Of a DNA stretch of 64,000 bases, positions 26,684 to 35,937 are shown in pieces. Numbering within the stretch: position 1 is the stretch's first letter; every line of letters starts with the position of its first letter. This DNA comes from Roseiarcus sp049513815 (GTDB lineage Bacteria; Pseudomonadota; Alphaproteobacteria; Rhizobiales; Beijerinckiaceae): contig JBEKVR010000002.1 in assembly GCA_049513815.1 (NCBI GenBank), forward strand, positions 24,797 to 88,796. Direction: 5' to 3'. The position numbers and the translations under genes are program-made. The notes beneath the pieces were generated by a model. That model was not told the origin of the DNA. It saw only the letters and a list, made by a program, of their open reading frames with translations, and ran no database searches.

Positions 26684-27247
26684 CTACTCGAAATAGACAG
26701 GCAGCTCGCTCAGCCGTGGCAGGCTTGCGTCCTTTTGCGAGAGGATGGCGTGAGCCGCCAACGGCGGCCAGGCGATCGCCAGGTCGGGATCGTTCCACGC
26801 CACGCCGCCGTCGTGCTCGGCGGAGTAATAGTTCGTCGCCTTGTAGACAACCTCGACATTCGGCTCGAGCGTGCAGAAACCGTGGAGGAAGCCAACTGGA
26901 ATCAGGAGTTGTCGCCAGTTCTCGGCGGAGAGTTCGATGGCGACGTGGCGTCCGTAGGTCGGCGAACTGCGGCGGATGTCGACGGCGACGTCGAGGATGC
27001 GGCCGCGGACGACGCGCACAAGCTTGTCCTGCGCGAGCGGCGGCCGCTGAAAATGCAGGCCGCGAATCGTGCCGGCCTCGCCGGACAGCGAGTGATTGTC
27101 CTGAACGAACTCGAGATCGAGGCCGACAGCGGCGAAGTCCCGTCGATTGTACACTTCGGAGAAAAAACCGCGGCGGTCGCCGAGTCGTTGCGGCGTGACG
27201 ACCTTCACGTCGGGAATTGCGGTCGCTTCGACGACGATCAAACCCAT
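26684..27247 (-). CDS. rmlC: dTDP-4-dehydrorhamnose 3,5-epimerase
   Basis: A 187-residue cupin-fold epimerase, third gene of the rhamnose pathway. Conserved segments: DRRGFFSEVYN, QDNHSLSGEAGTIRGLHFQ (catalytic His region), VRVVRGRILDVAVDIRRSSP, FLHGFCTLEPNVEVVYKATNYY and the C-terminal DPDLAIAWP. The ATG at 27247 gives the normal length; the frame extends upstream only as a shadow of rmlB. Confidence 0.95.
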   Translation of the reverse strand: MGLIVVEATAIPDVKVVTPQRLGDRRGFFSEVYNRRDFAAVGLDLEFVQDNHSLSGEAGTIRGLHFQRPPLAQDKLVRVVRGRILDVAVDIRRSSPTYGRHVAIELSAENWRQLLIPVGFLHGFCTLEPNVEVVYKATNYYSAEHDGGVAWNDPDLAIAWPPLAAHAILSQKDASLPRLSELPVYFE

Positions 27248-27273
27248 GCGCCCCCCCTCGGCTTGCGCCCGCC

Positions 27274-28344
27274 TCAGTTTGCGAGCACGCCGAGGCGCTC
27301 GCCGCGATAGCGCCCGGAGCGGATGTCGCTCCACCAGCCGCGATTGTCGAGATACCAGCGCACCGTCTTGCGTAAGCCGCTCTCGAACGACTCGCGAGGG
27401 CGCCATCCGAGCTCGCGAGCGACCTTGCCGGCGTCGATGGCGTAACGCAGATCATGGCCTGGCCGATCGGCGACGAACGTGATCAGTTCGCGCCGCGAGC
27501 CGAACTTCTGGTCCGGCGCAAATTCGTCGACGAGATCGCAAACCGCTTCGACCACCTGCAAATTGCGCCGCTCGCCGCCGCCGCCGATGTTGTAGCTCTC
27601 GCCAACCCGCCCGCGCTCGACGACCGTCAGCAAGGCTTCGGCGTGGTCGTCGACGAACAGCCAGTCGCGAACATTCTCTCCGCGTCCATAAACAGGCAGC
27701 GGCTTGCCTTCCAGCGCGTTGAGGATCATCAGCGGGATGAGCTTCTCGGGAAAGTGATAAGGCCCGTAGTTGTTGGAGCAATTTGTCGCAACCGTCGGCA
27801 GCTCATAGGTGTGGGCCCAGGCGCGAACCAGGTGATCCGATCCGGCTTTCGAGGCCGAGTAGGGCGAATTCGGCGCGTAAGCGGCGTCCTCCCGGAACGC
27901 GCCCTCAGGCCCCAGAGAGCCGAACACCTCGTCGGTCGAGACGTGATGAAATCGGAAGGACCGCGCGCGCTGCGAAGGCAGCCGCCGCCAGTACAGCAGC
28001 GCCGCCTGTAACAACTCGTAAGTGCCGAGGACGTTGGTGCGGACGAACTCGACCGGCCCGTCGATCGAGCGGTCGACATGGCTCTCGGCGGCCAGATGCA
28101 GGATCCAATCCGGCTGGAACGCCTCGATCGCCTTGGCGACCGCCGCGCCGTCGCAAATGTCGCCGCGGACAAACCGATAGCGCGGATCGCCGGCGACCGG
28201 GTCGAGCGAGGCGAGATTGCCGGCATAGGTGAGCTTGTCGAAGACGAGCGCGTCGTGCGGCGTCGTGCGGATCATGCGGCGCACGACGGCGGAGCCGATG
28301 AAACCGGCGCCGCCAGTGACCAGGATCCGCTTCTTCTCGGTCAT
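27274..28344 (-). CDS. rmlB: dTDP-glucose 4,6-dehydratase
   Basis: A 356-residue extended SDR with the NAD-binding motif TGGAGFIGSAVVR, LAAESHVDRSIDGP, the catalytic HVSTDEVFGSLG (Asp/Glu pair) and YSASKAGSDH (Tyr-x3-Lys). It converts dTDP-glucose to dTDP-4-keto-6-deoxyglucose. The ATG at 28344 gives the usual N-terminus MTEKKRILVTGGAG. rmlB, rmlC and rmlA are in one minus-strand unit. Confidence 0.96.
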   Translation of the reverse strand: MTEKKRILVTGGAGFIGSAVVRRMIRTTPHDALVFDKLTYAGNLASLDPVAGDPRYRFVRGDICDGAAVAKAIEAFQPDWILHLAAESHVDRSIDGPVEFVRTNVLGTYELLQAALLYWRRLPSQRARSFRFHHVSTDEVFGSLGPEGAFREDAAYAPNSPYSASKAGSDHLVRAWAHTYELPTVATNCSNNYGPYHFPEKLIPLMILNALEGKPLPVYGRGENVRDWLFVDDHAEALLTVVERGRVGESYNIGGGGERRNLQVVEAVCDLVDEFAPDQKFGSRRELITFVADRPGHDLRYAIDAGKVARELGWRPRESFESGLRKTVRWYLDNRGWWSDIRSGRYRGERLGVLAN

Positions 28345-28856
28345 GAGTGTTCCGTCATCGGCAATTGACTTCGCCGCTCCAACCCCGCCCGTCAAGGGGA
28401 CGCGGAACGCGCCGCGGCGCCGCGGTGTGACGGCCACCGCGGCGGCGGCGGAGACCCAGCCGGCGACGCCGCGACGCGGGGGCGAACAGCCGGCGCCATT
28501 TTCCGGCGCGACGATTTGCTTTCAGGGCCTTGCGAGGCAATTCTCCGCCGTCGCGCTGCGTCGCGCGGCCGCCGGCGCATGGGAAGGCCGCCATATTGAA
28601 CATTCTAAATCAGTAATATTGAAGACGGGCAGCAGGCGGGACGGCGGCCGTCACGGGCGGCGGCGATTCTCAGTTGAAGGCACGGTCAACCTCATCCCCG
28701 TTCTCGCCATTCCCGTCAAGCTGACGTGGAACGCCGCTGCGCGACATATCGCCGTAACGGTCTCGAATGCGCAAGCGACGCCGGCGAGAGGGATCGCGAT
28801 GAACGCGGTTGGTCGCCCGCATTCGCTCGGCTGCTGCCGCGTCCGCGCCGCGCGCG
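28345..28856. repeat. Intergenic region with degenerate dispersed repeat, copy B
   Basis: A 512-bp gap upstream of rmlB. The segment ~28395-28560 resembles the element at 25310-25510 (GTGACGGC, then CCGGCGCCATTTTC, then CTTTCAGGGCCTTGCG). The short AT-rich piece near 28600 (CATTCTAAATCAGTAATATTG) could belong to a promoter. No gene is supported. Confidence 0.35.
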
Positions 28857-30083
28857 CTAATCGTCGGCTGAAACCTCCTCGACGCGATAGCCCGCCGAGC
28901 GCGCGGCGTGGTTGAAGAGGCGCTCGACGGCGTGCTCCAGCGCGCCGTCGACCTGCCCGGCCTCGGGCGCGAACGCGCCGCCGGCGGCGAGGCCGAGCCG
29001 CCGCAGCGGCGCCAGGGCCTGCGGCCGCGCCCAGAACATCGTGCCCTCGAAGAAGTCGAAATCGTCGCCGCGGATCGGCGCCCCCATGCGCTGCGCCAGC
29101 GCTTCAACCATGGCGCGATTGGGGCCCAGCACGTCGCGCGGCGCGCCCGTCCGCGAAGCCGACAAGAAACGCCGCGGTCCAACCAGGCCAAGCGCCACGT
29201 CGTCGCGAAATCGCTCGACGAGGCCGCGCGCCCAATTGTCGCCGACGATCAGGTCGAGGTAGGCGGCGCGGCGCATGACATCGCCGAAGATCGGCAGACG
29301 ATCGCCGCCGAGCGAACGCTTTCCATGAATCTTGCAGACGACATCGAACGAATCGAACGCGCCGTCCTCGAGCAGCTGCAGGAAGGGTCGCACGTCGCGA
29401 CCCTGATTGTCGACGGCGCGGACGACGGCGCCAGGAAAGGCCGACCGCACGCGCGCGGCGAGCGTCGGGTTGTCGCACGTCAGGGTAAGGAACAGCGTGA
29501 ACGGCGCGCGCCAGCGCCGCAGCAGCGTCTCGATCTCGTCCCACAGCTCGACGTAGTGCAGGTGGAGCGCGACGGCAATCGCTGCGGCGCGTTCGTCAAG
29601 CGGGGCGACCTCAACAGGGACCTCAGTCGGCCATCCCGCCAGCAGTTCGGGATGGCCGGTGACGAACGGACCGTCGAACGCCATCCGGCAACTGCGTGCG
29701 AACAGCAGTTGCTTGCGGAACTTGCGGGTCTTCGCCTTCGACCCGTCAGGGAAGATCTCGACGCCGTCGAAATCGAGGACCGAGCGGCGAACCGCGTTGT
29801 AGCGCCGCCGCATGAGCGCGAGGGCGGATTGGCGCCAGCCGAGCGGCTCGATCGACGCGTCGTCGGGGTGGACAAACGCCGTCCCAGAGCCCTGGGGAGC
29901 GCGCATCAGAAGATTGAGCTCGCCGCCTAGCGGCGCGAAGCGCTCGCGAGGCGCGCCGTCGCCGCGATCGAGCGCAAAGCGCACATAGCCGCACGCACGC
30001 GCAGACTTGCCGGCGCGCAGGCGGTAGAGGCGGCCGTGGGCGAGCGGGCGGATAGGGGCGTCGGCCAAGATCTTGTCTTTCAA
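28857..30083 (-). CDS. RgpF-family (rhamnan synthesis F) glycan biosynthesis protein
   Basis: A 408-residue protein whose C-terminal two thirds matches the RgpF domain: VALHLHYVELWDEIETLL, VRAVDNQGRDVRPFLQLLED, CKIHGKRSLGG, and FFEGTMFWARPQALAPLRRLGL. RgpF proteins are putative glycosyltransferases of rhamnose-containing polysaccharides. The neighbouring dTDP-rhamnose genes fit this. The N-terminal ~130 residues are unassigned. A 246-bp gap separates it from the large glycosyltransferase gene upstream. Confidence 0.85.
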   Translation of the reverse strand: MKDKILADAPIRPLAHGRLYRLRAGKSARACGYVRFALDRGDGAPRERFAPLGGELNLLMRAPQGSGTAFVHPDDASIEPLGWRQSALALMRRRYNAVRRSVLDFDGVEIFPDGSKAKTRKFRKQLLFARSCRMAFDGPFVTGHPELLAGWPTEVPVEVAPLDERAAAIAVALHLHYVELWDEIETLLRRWRAPFTLFLTLTCDNPTLAARVRSAFPGAVVRAVDNQGRDVRPFLQLLEDGAFDSFDVVCKIHGKRSLGGDRLPIFGDVMRRAAYLDLIVGDNWARGLVERFRDDVALGLVGPRRFLSASRTGAPRDVLGPNRAMVEALAQRMGAPIRGDDFDFFEGTMFWARPQALAPLRRLGLAAGGAFAPEAGQVDGALEHAVERLFNHAARSAGYRVEEVSADD

Positions 30084-30329
30084 CGCACGTCGGCGCAGCT
30101 CCTACTTCTGCATCGGCGCGCAATCAACTCTCAACCGGCATTGCGGCCGGTGCGGGTGAAGGCCTATTCACGCCTCCGGCAAGACGGCTTCGCGCCGGAG
30201 CCGGGACTCCTTGACGGCGCGCTCAAGCGGGCATGTCACCGCAATTGCGGCTCCGACGAACTCGAAGCCTGCGGTGGCCACTGCCTGAGAAGCCTGCGAA
30301 AGCTTCTCAATGTGACTCCTCAACTTGCG

Positions 30330-33300
30330 TCAGTGCAACAGCTTCGTGAAGCGTCTTTCGAAAGCGTCGATAGACAGCTCCTCCTCGAATTTTTCGCGAG
30401 CCGCAACGCCCATTTGCTTCAGCTCTTGGCGATGTTCGAACGCGTAGCGCAATTGCTTGCTGAGCGCCATTACATCGCCCGAGGGGAACTTCAGCGACGA
30501 TCCCTCGCCCAAGACCTCGCCAGCGCCGACATGGTCGCTGAGAATGGTAGGCTTGGACAACGTCGCCGCTTCCATCGCCACCAAGGAAAACGGTTCATCG
30601 CGCGAACAGCAAACCAGCACATCGCTGTCGGCCATCGCCCTCAATTGCTCAACGTGGCCGAGGGCGCCAAGATAGGTGACCTCCGGGAGGTTGGTCACAC
30701 GGGCCAGGATATCCTTCCAGAAGCTTTGATGCACTTCCCAGAGCTTGCCATTCATGAGGAAGCGACACTGCTTGCGAATTTCTGGCGGCAGCGCCGCGAT
30801 GGCGTCGATAAAAAGGTCCTGCCCCTTGCGAGGCTCGATCGTGCCAGCTACGAGGAACGTCATCGCCACCCCAGACGGGCGGCGCTCCACACCGGCCGCT
30901 TCGTCCGGAACGCCATTATGGAGGACTTCAGCTTCGATCCGCGGCGGCAAGAAGGCCTTGGCATATGCACTGACGCAGAGCAGGCGCACACGCTCCCACT
31001 CAATGGCTTCCAATTTCTCCAAGTAATCCGACAGCATCTGTCCTTCGTGCAGCCACCAGACCGTCCTCAGTATGGGAATCGCCGACAATTGTTTCACCAC
31101 GCCGAACATGACGATGGTGTTGACGATCGCCAGGTCGAAATTGCGCGCGAAGCGCTCGAATAGGAAATGGTTATAGCGAATAGACTCGTCGATGATGACG
31201 ACGAGTCCCGCGCGCTCCATTTCCTCGCGCAGGGGTCCATCCTCTGGCGCTACGACAACGGGGAAGCCGCCGTTTTTCTTCACCGTTTGCGCCGCATAGA
31301 ACAGCATCCGCGGTGCGCCGCTGAGCGTCAGTTCGTGCGAGACGAATAAGACGTCTCGCCCCGAATACTGTATGTGTGGATCAATGTGTTCGGCATGTAT
31401 CCGATATTCGAAGCGGAAATCGCCATAGAATACGTGTTTCATCGATTCGGTGAAATAGGGATCGGTCGAGACCTGCCGCCCCCATCGTTTGAGACAGAAA
31501 ATATCCGCCTTGTATTTATCTTGCTTTGCGCCCCAGGAATGGTTGCCAACATGGCGAAGCACCGCGTGCGGCGTGTATACGTTCCGGTACCCGGCTTCTC
31601 GCAATTTGTAGCTCAGATCCAGGTCGGAGTGGCCGTCGGGCGTATTGACGGCATCAAAGCCGCCGACCGCCCAAAACACGTCCTTCCTGAGTGCGCAGCA
31701 CGCGCCCGATAAGATCGAGACATTTCGGACCAGCTTGTGCATCGGCAGGAAAGCATCGCCGCCGTCGCGGGCCACCCGATGATAGGCGGTGCCGCACAAT
31801 CCGGGCGTACCGGAAATCATGCCTGCGTACTGGATCGTGTCATCCGGATAAAGCAATTTCGGCGAAACCCCGCCGACGCCCGGAACCCACAGGTATTCGA
31901 TGAGTTGTTGAATCCAGTCCGCTTGTAACGGGAACACATCGTCATTGTAGAACACAATAATATCACCGCTGGCCGTGCGTGCACCCTCGTTGCATTTGTC
32001 GGAGAAGTTGTATTTCTTGTTATAACGGACGAAATGAAGTGCAGGCCAATCGCAATACTGCTCGCTCAGGCGTTCAGCGAGTGGGCCGTTGCAGACAACA
32101 ACCACCTCGTAATTGGGATAGGCTGTTTCCTGGCGAACCGCATCGAGCGCCAGCCGCAGGTTCTGGATGGAATCCGACGGAATAACTACCGAGACCTTGG
32201 CATTCTCCGGCGGCACGGCGATATGAACGTAATTGCAATCCGACAGCGCCAAGGCGGTGCCCGGAATGCCTCTCCGCTTTAGCGAGTCAGCCAGCGCCGC
32301 GACATTTGTCTCGCGCGCAAAGTTCTTCGCCCCGCTTGCGTGAGAGCCCGGAATTGCTCGCCAAAGGTAAAGTATGCGTTCGATATGCACAATGCGCTTC
32401 GCGACCTCGGCGACCCGAAGCGCAAGATCGTAATCCTGCGAAAAATCGTACTTACCACGGAATCCGCCAACTGTATCAACAATAGATTTCCGATATACAG
32501 ATAAATGTCCGGTTAACATGCAATTGAACATAATCTCCGGCGACCAGTCTGGCTTTAGGGCGAAATGGAACAGCCGGCGCGCCGGCGTATCGTCTATCTT
32601 ACACTCGTCGCTGTATATGAAGCCGGCGTCCGGTTGCGCGTTGATCGCCTCCACGACGCGCAGCAGGGCATCGGGCGTAATTTCGTCGTCATGGTCCATC
32701 GGGGCGACATATTCGCCGCGCGCCATCGCCAATGCCGCATTGGAGGCGGCTGAAATGCCGCCATTCTTTTTGAGCGCCTTGAACCGGATGCGCGCGTCTG
32801 ACGCCGCAAATTCTTCCAGCAGGGTGCGTTGATCGCTAGTCGGCGAACAATCGTCGATCGCACACAGTTCCCAGCGGTCGTAATATTGCTCTTGCAAAGA
32901 CTCGATAGCGCGACGCAGCCATTCGACCGGCGTCTTGTAAACCGGCATGATCACGGAGATCAGCGGCTTGTGAGCGAAGGACTCTAGCAGCCGCGCGGCC
33001 GTCTCCGCCGACAGCTCCGCCTGTTGCTTGGCGAATAGGTCTCGGGCGACCGCTTCCATCGTATCGTTTGACGCCACTCGGCCGCGCTCGTCTCGAGCGG
33101 CGAAACTTCGACCTTCCTTCGCGCCGTAACGAATGAAGTGCAGCAAGGCGTTCGCATTCGCGGCGGCCACGTCCGGGTTCGCCGCGAGATAACCAAAGGT
33201 CGAAAACAGCGGCCCGGGATCGCGCCCTTCGCGGGCGCCGTGCTGGATGTAATGAAGAACGGGATCCCGGCCTGCGCTGGCGACATCGGGACTATTGGCG

Positions 33301-34775
33301 AGATACCAGTTCGCGTCGAACAGCGGCGAGGCGGCGACGAGCCGGTAGTCGGGCGCAAGCCGGCGGAATTTCCGGCGGCGCCCGGGCATCCAGCGCTTCA
33401 GGCCGGTGAGCTTTCGCGGCAACCGGCCGTCGTAGTCGGGACGAGCGGCGGCGGCGAGCAGGCGCGTCTGATCCTCGCTCCGCCGGCGCATCTCGCTCGC
33501 CTGCGCCTCGCTCTCCTCGACCTTCTTGCGGCAATCTGCCTCGATGCGCCGCGCACGTTCCGCGAGCTCCACCGCCGCCGCCTGCGCCTCGGCTTCGACT
33601 CGCCGCTTTTCGTCCTCCGCCCTTGCGGCGCGCGCCGCGAGTTCGGCGTTTTCCGTCTGCAATTGCTGCGCCTGCGCCTCGAGCTCGCCGCGCCGGGCAG
33701 CAAGCGCGGCCTTCTCGTCCTCCGCCGTCGCCGCGCGCGCCGCGAGTTCGGCGTTTTCCGTCTGCAATTGCTGCGCCTGCGCCTCGAGCTCGCCGCGCCG
33801 GGCAGCAAGCGCGGCCTTCTCGGCCTCCAGCCGCTGCGCCTCGGCCTTCGCGATCTGCGCCTGCCCCACGAGCGCCTCGGCCTCGGACCGCAACCGCGCC
33901 AGTTCCGCCGTCGCCGCCTCCAATTCGCGCGCGGCGATCGCCGCGGCTTCGCGGCCGGCCACCGACTCTTCCGCCCGCGGCGTCATCGGGCCAAAGGGAT
34001 TCTGGCTTTCGTCGGACGGATCGCAGCGCGTCCCGCGGAGCGCGAGCGTCGACGGCTCGACAGGCGCGATCGCGCCCGAAACGATCCGCGAACCCAAATC
34101 GTTCCCCTTCGGCTCGCCTTTCGCGACGATCGCGAGCGAGTTGCGAAACGAGACCTGCGCAATGGATTGGAGTGAGGCGCCGTCGAATGTCGTTCCCCAC
34201 CGGCGAGCGAAAAAGGAAAGCGCCTCTCCGGGCGCGATCGCCGCGCCCCAGTGTTCGTGATTGACGACGTCCGCCAGCCGCTTGAAGAAGCTGATCGACG
34301 AGTGCGGCGCTTCGAGGCCGCCCTCGTACGCGGCCCAGTAAGCGCAATGAAGGTCTTCGGCGATGTAAAGCCCGCCGGCGGCGAGACGCGGAAAATAGAG
34401 CGCGAAGGCGCGGACGACGTCCTCGGAACGGTGCGAGCCGTCGTCAATAATGATGTCGTACGTATCGGAAATCTGGAAGATCTTATCGGCCGGCGCCGGC
34501 GAGGCGCAATCGCCGACGATCAGGGAAATTCGCGGATCGTCGTAGGTCAACGCCTCGCAGCGAGGGTCGACGTCGCATCCCACGATCGCTTTTGCGGCGT
34601 GAAAATAGCGCGACCAAATCTCCAGCGACCCTCCATTTTGGACGCCGATTTCGAGCAGCCGGATCGGGGCGTTGCGGCGCGACGCAAAGAGCGTCTCATA
34701 AGCGCTGAGATACGACGTCCACTTGTCGCTGACCTTCCCTTCGTTCTCGACATAGAGGGTGTGGAGATCGGTCAT
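30330..34775 (-). CDS. Multidomain polysaccharide enzyme: methyltransferase, coiled coil, two GT2 domains and a GT4 domain
   Basis: A 1481-residue single chain. In order: a class I SAM-methyltransferase-like domain (~15-225; LLEIGVQNGGSLEIWSRYF, CDVDP, IIIDDGSH); an Ala/Glu/Arg coiled coil (~270-450) with an exact 35-residue duplication; two FDxxYYLxxNPDV-type repeats (~480-555; FDANWYLANSPDV, FGYLAANPDV); a GT2 domain (~600-825; ISVIMPVYK, APMDHDDEITPDAL); a second GT2 domain (~858-1085; VSVVIPSD, IIVFYNDDVFPLQADWIQQL); and a GT4 domain (~1140-1481; VSHELTLSGAPRML, FLVAGTIEPRKGQDLF, CCSRDEPFSLVAMEAATLSK). It can in principle polymerise and terminate a glycan in one polypeptide. The ATG at 34775 begins MTDLHTLYVENEGKVSDKW; the frame continues upstream without similarity. 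Confidence 0.9.
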   Translation of the reverse strand: MTDLHTLYVENEGKVSDKWTSYLSAYETLFASRRNAPIRLLEIGVQNGGSLEIWSRYFHAAKAIVGCDVDPRCEALTYDDPRISLIVGDCASPAPADKIFQISDTYDIIIDDGSHRSEDVVRAFALYFPRLAAGGLYIAEDLHCAYWAAYEGGLEAPHSSISFFKRLADVVNHEHWGAAIAPGEALSFFARRWGTTFDGASLQSIAQVSFRNSLAIVAKGEPKGNDLGSRIVSGAIAPVEPSTLALRGTRCDPSDESQNPFGPMTPRAEESVAGREAAAIAARELEAATAELARLRSEAEALVGQAQIAKAEAQRLEAEKAALAARRGELEAQAQQLQTENAELAARAATAEDEKAALAARRGELEAQAQQLQTENAELAARAARAEDEKRRVEAEAQAAAVELAERARRIEADCRKKVEESEAQASEMRRRSEDQTRLLAAAARPDYDGRLPRKLTGLKRWMPGRRRKFRRLAPDYRLVAASPLFDANWYLANSPDVASAGRDPVLHYIQHGAREGRDPGPLFSTFGYLAANPDVAAANANALLHFIRYGAKEGRSFAARDERGRVASNDTMEAVARDLFAKQQAELSAETAARLLESFAHKPLISVIMPVYKTPVEWLRRAIESLQEQYYDRWELCAIDDCSPTSDQRTLLEEFAASDARIRFKALKKNGGISAASNAALAMARGEYVAPMDHDDEITPDALLRVVEAINAQPDAGFIYSDECKIDDTPARRLFHFALKPDWSPEIMFNCMLTGHLSVYRKSIVDTVGGFRGKYDFSQDYDLALRVAEVAKRIVHIERILYLWRAIPGSHASGAKNFARETNVAALADSLKRRGIPGTALALSDCNYVHIAVPPENAKVSVVIPSDSIQNLRLALDAVRQETAYPNYEVVVVCNGPLAERLSEQYCDWPALHFVRYNKKYNFSDKCNEGARTASGDIIVFYNDDVFPLQADWIQQLIEYLWVPGVGGVSPKLLYPDDTIQYAGMISGTPGLCGTAYHRVARDGGDAFLPMHKLVRNVSILSGACCALRKDVFWAVGGFDAVNTPDGHSDLDLSYKLREAGYRNVYTPHAVLRHVGNHSWGAKQDKYKADIFCLKRWGRQVSTDPYFTESMKHVFYGDFRFEYRIHAEHIDPHIQYSGRDVLFVSHELTLSGAPRMLFYAAQTVKKNGGFPVVVAPEDGPLREEMERAGLVVIIDESIRYNHFLFERFARNFDLAIVNTIVMFGVVKQLSAIPILRTVWWLHEGQMLSDYLEKLEAIEWERVRLLCVSAYAKAFLPPRIEAEVLHNGVPDEAAGVERRPSGVAMTFLVAGTIEPRKGQDLFIDAIAALPPEIRKQCRFLMNGKLWEVHQSFWKDILARVTNLPEVTYLGALGHVEQLRAMADSDVLVCCSRDEPFSLVAMEAATLSKPTILSDHVGAGEVLGEGSSLKFPSGDVMALSKQLRYAFEHRQELKQMGVAAREKFEEELSIDAFERRFTKLLH
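33631..33822. repeat. Tandem 105-bp repeat encoding five heptads of the coiled coil
   Basis: Two in-frame copies with a 105-bp period inside the multidomain glycosyltransferase gene. Positions 33631-33717 and 33736-33822 are identical over 87 bp; the 18 bp between them differ slightly from the corresponding flank. The unit encodes 35 residues (KAALAARRGELEAQAQQLQT followed by ENAELAARAATAEDE), i.e. five heptads, so gain or loss of one copy keeps both frame and coiled-coil register. Confidence 0.9.
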
Positions 34776-35139
34776 AATCGAAGTCCTCGTCGCGTCACTC
34801 GGTCTCACTCCATTTCGCGCCCCTACCGCCTTAGGCGCGCCGCTAACGAACTTCGCCGAGCAGGCGAGCTGAACTTCCGCGGGCGGGTCTAACATCATTC
34901 TCGCGAGTCCAGCGCCGCCGGCGAATCGGCAGGCGGGCGCGATACCAGATGTGCTTCAGGCTCCAGCGGCGCAGCGTCCAGCGCGCCGCGCGCAACGCGC
35001 CGCCGAGGCGCGATTCGCCGTCGCCGTCGATGGGTCGCGCGCCCTGCGTCGGCCGCCACTGTCGCGGGACCCGTCTGGGAATTCACGCCGACCTCAATCG
35101 GCCGCCAACGAGCCCGACGATGGCGCTCCCCTCCCTACC
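34776..35139. other. Intergenic region with a possible decayed gene end
   Basis: A 364-bp gap. On the minus strand, about 35073 down to 34837, a frame without a start codon reads like protein (RPIDGDGESRLGGALRAARW, then TLRRWSLKHIWYRARLPIRR). This may be the tail of a lost gene. The AT-poor remainder shows nothing else. Confidence 0.3.
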
Positions 35140-35937
35140 CTACCACCCCTTCAAAATGAAAATCCGCGCCCAGCGCCCCATCGACAGCGCGGTGGCGTAA
35201 GCGAAGCCGTCGGCGCCGCCGAAGATGTGGCGGCGCAGGATGTAGTACTTGAAGAACTGGAAGGGAAACTCGAACCCCATGCGCAGGAAGCCGACGTGGC
35301 TCGGCGCGATCCCCTCCTCGCGTTGCAGCCGATAGTAGCCGATCGTCTTGACGACGATGTGGGCGAAGTCGCGGTAGCTCTTGTGCAGGATGTCGCCTTT
35401 GAGCGGCGCGACGTCGGCGGTCGGCGCGACCGTGTCGTGGGTGAGGGAGTCGCAGAAGCGCGTGGTCGTCCGGTTATAGAGCCGGATGTACTTGTGATAG
35501 TGGGCGAACGGCGCCGGCGCGTCGCGCCGCGGATAGACGACCCGCACGTTGGCGCGGAAACAGCGCGTCGGCGGCAGCGGCGCGGCGAGGATCGCCGCCA
35601 GCTCGGCGCGCAAGTCGTCGCTGAGCCACTCGTCGGCGTCGAGGCTGAGGATCCAGTCGCAGGTCGCCGCCTCCTCGGCGAAGCGCTTCTGCGGCCCGAA
35701 GCCGCCCCACGGATGACGGACCACGCGCGCGCCGAGCCGTTCGCACAAAGCCGCCGTGTCGTCGGTCGAGCCGGCGTCGACGACAATGATCTCGTCGACC
35801 AGACCCGACACCGAGCGCAGCGTCCGCTCGATGCGGTCCGCTTCGTTGAACGCGACGATCGTACAGGACACCCGGTTTGGCCGATCAGGCGGCGTGACCT
35901 GAAATGCGGACACTTCCGATGTCGCCACGTTTCGCAA
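35140..35937 (-). CDS. GT2 glycosyltransferase (WaaE/KdtX-like)
   Basis: A 265-residue GT-A enzyme with a TTG start preceded by GAGG. Motifs: SCTIVAFNEADRIERTLRSV, EIIVVDAGSTDDTAALCERLGARV, the DxD region DWILSLDADEWLSDDLRAEL, and the C-terminal hydrophobic/aromatic segment FPFQFFKYYILRRHIFGGADGF typical of the LPS-core beta-1,4-glucosyltransferase-like branch. Likely adds a sugar to LPS core or a lipid carrier. It is the last glycan gene before a 722-bp gap. Confidence 0.9.
   Translation of the reverse strand: MRNVATSEVSAFQVTPPDRPNRVSCTIVAFNEADRIERTLRSVSGLVDEIIVVDAGSTDDTAALCERLGARVVRHPWGGFGPQKRFAEEAATCDWILSLDADEWLSDDLRAELAAILAAPLPPTRCFRANVRVVYPRRDAPAPFAHYHKYIRLYNRTTTRFCDSLTHDTVAPTADVAPLKGDILHKSYRDFAHIVVKTIGYYRLQREEGIAPSHVGFLRMGFEFPFQFFKYYILRRHIFGGADGFAYATALSMGRWARIFILKGW

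Noticed and set aside
33400..34000. CRISPR-like or VNTR array
   Set aside because: The repetition is a coding coiled coil with a single two-copy 105-bp repeat, not spaced short repeats; no CRISPR array was seen anywhere in the window.
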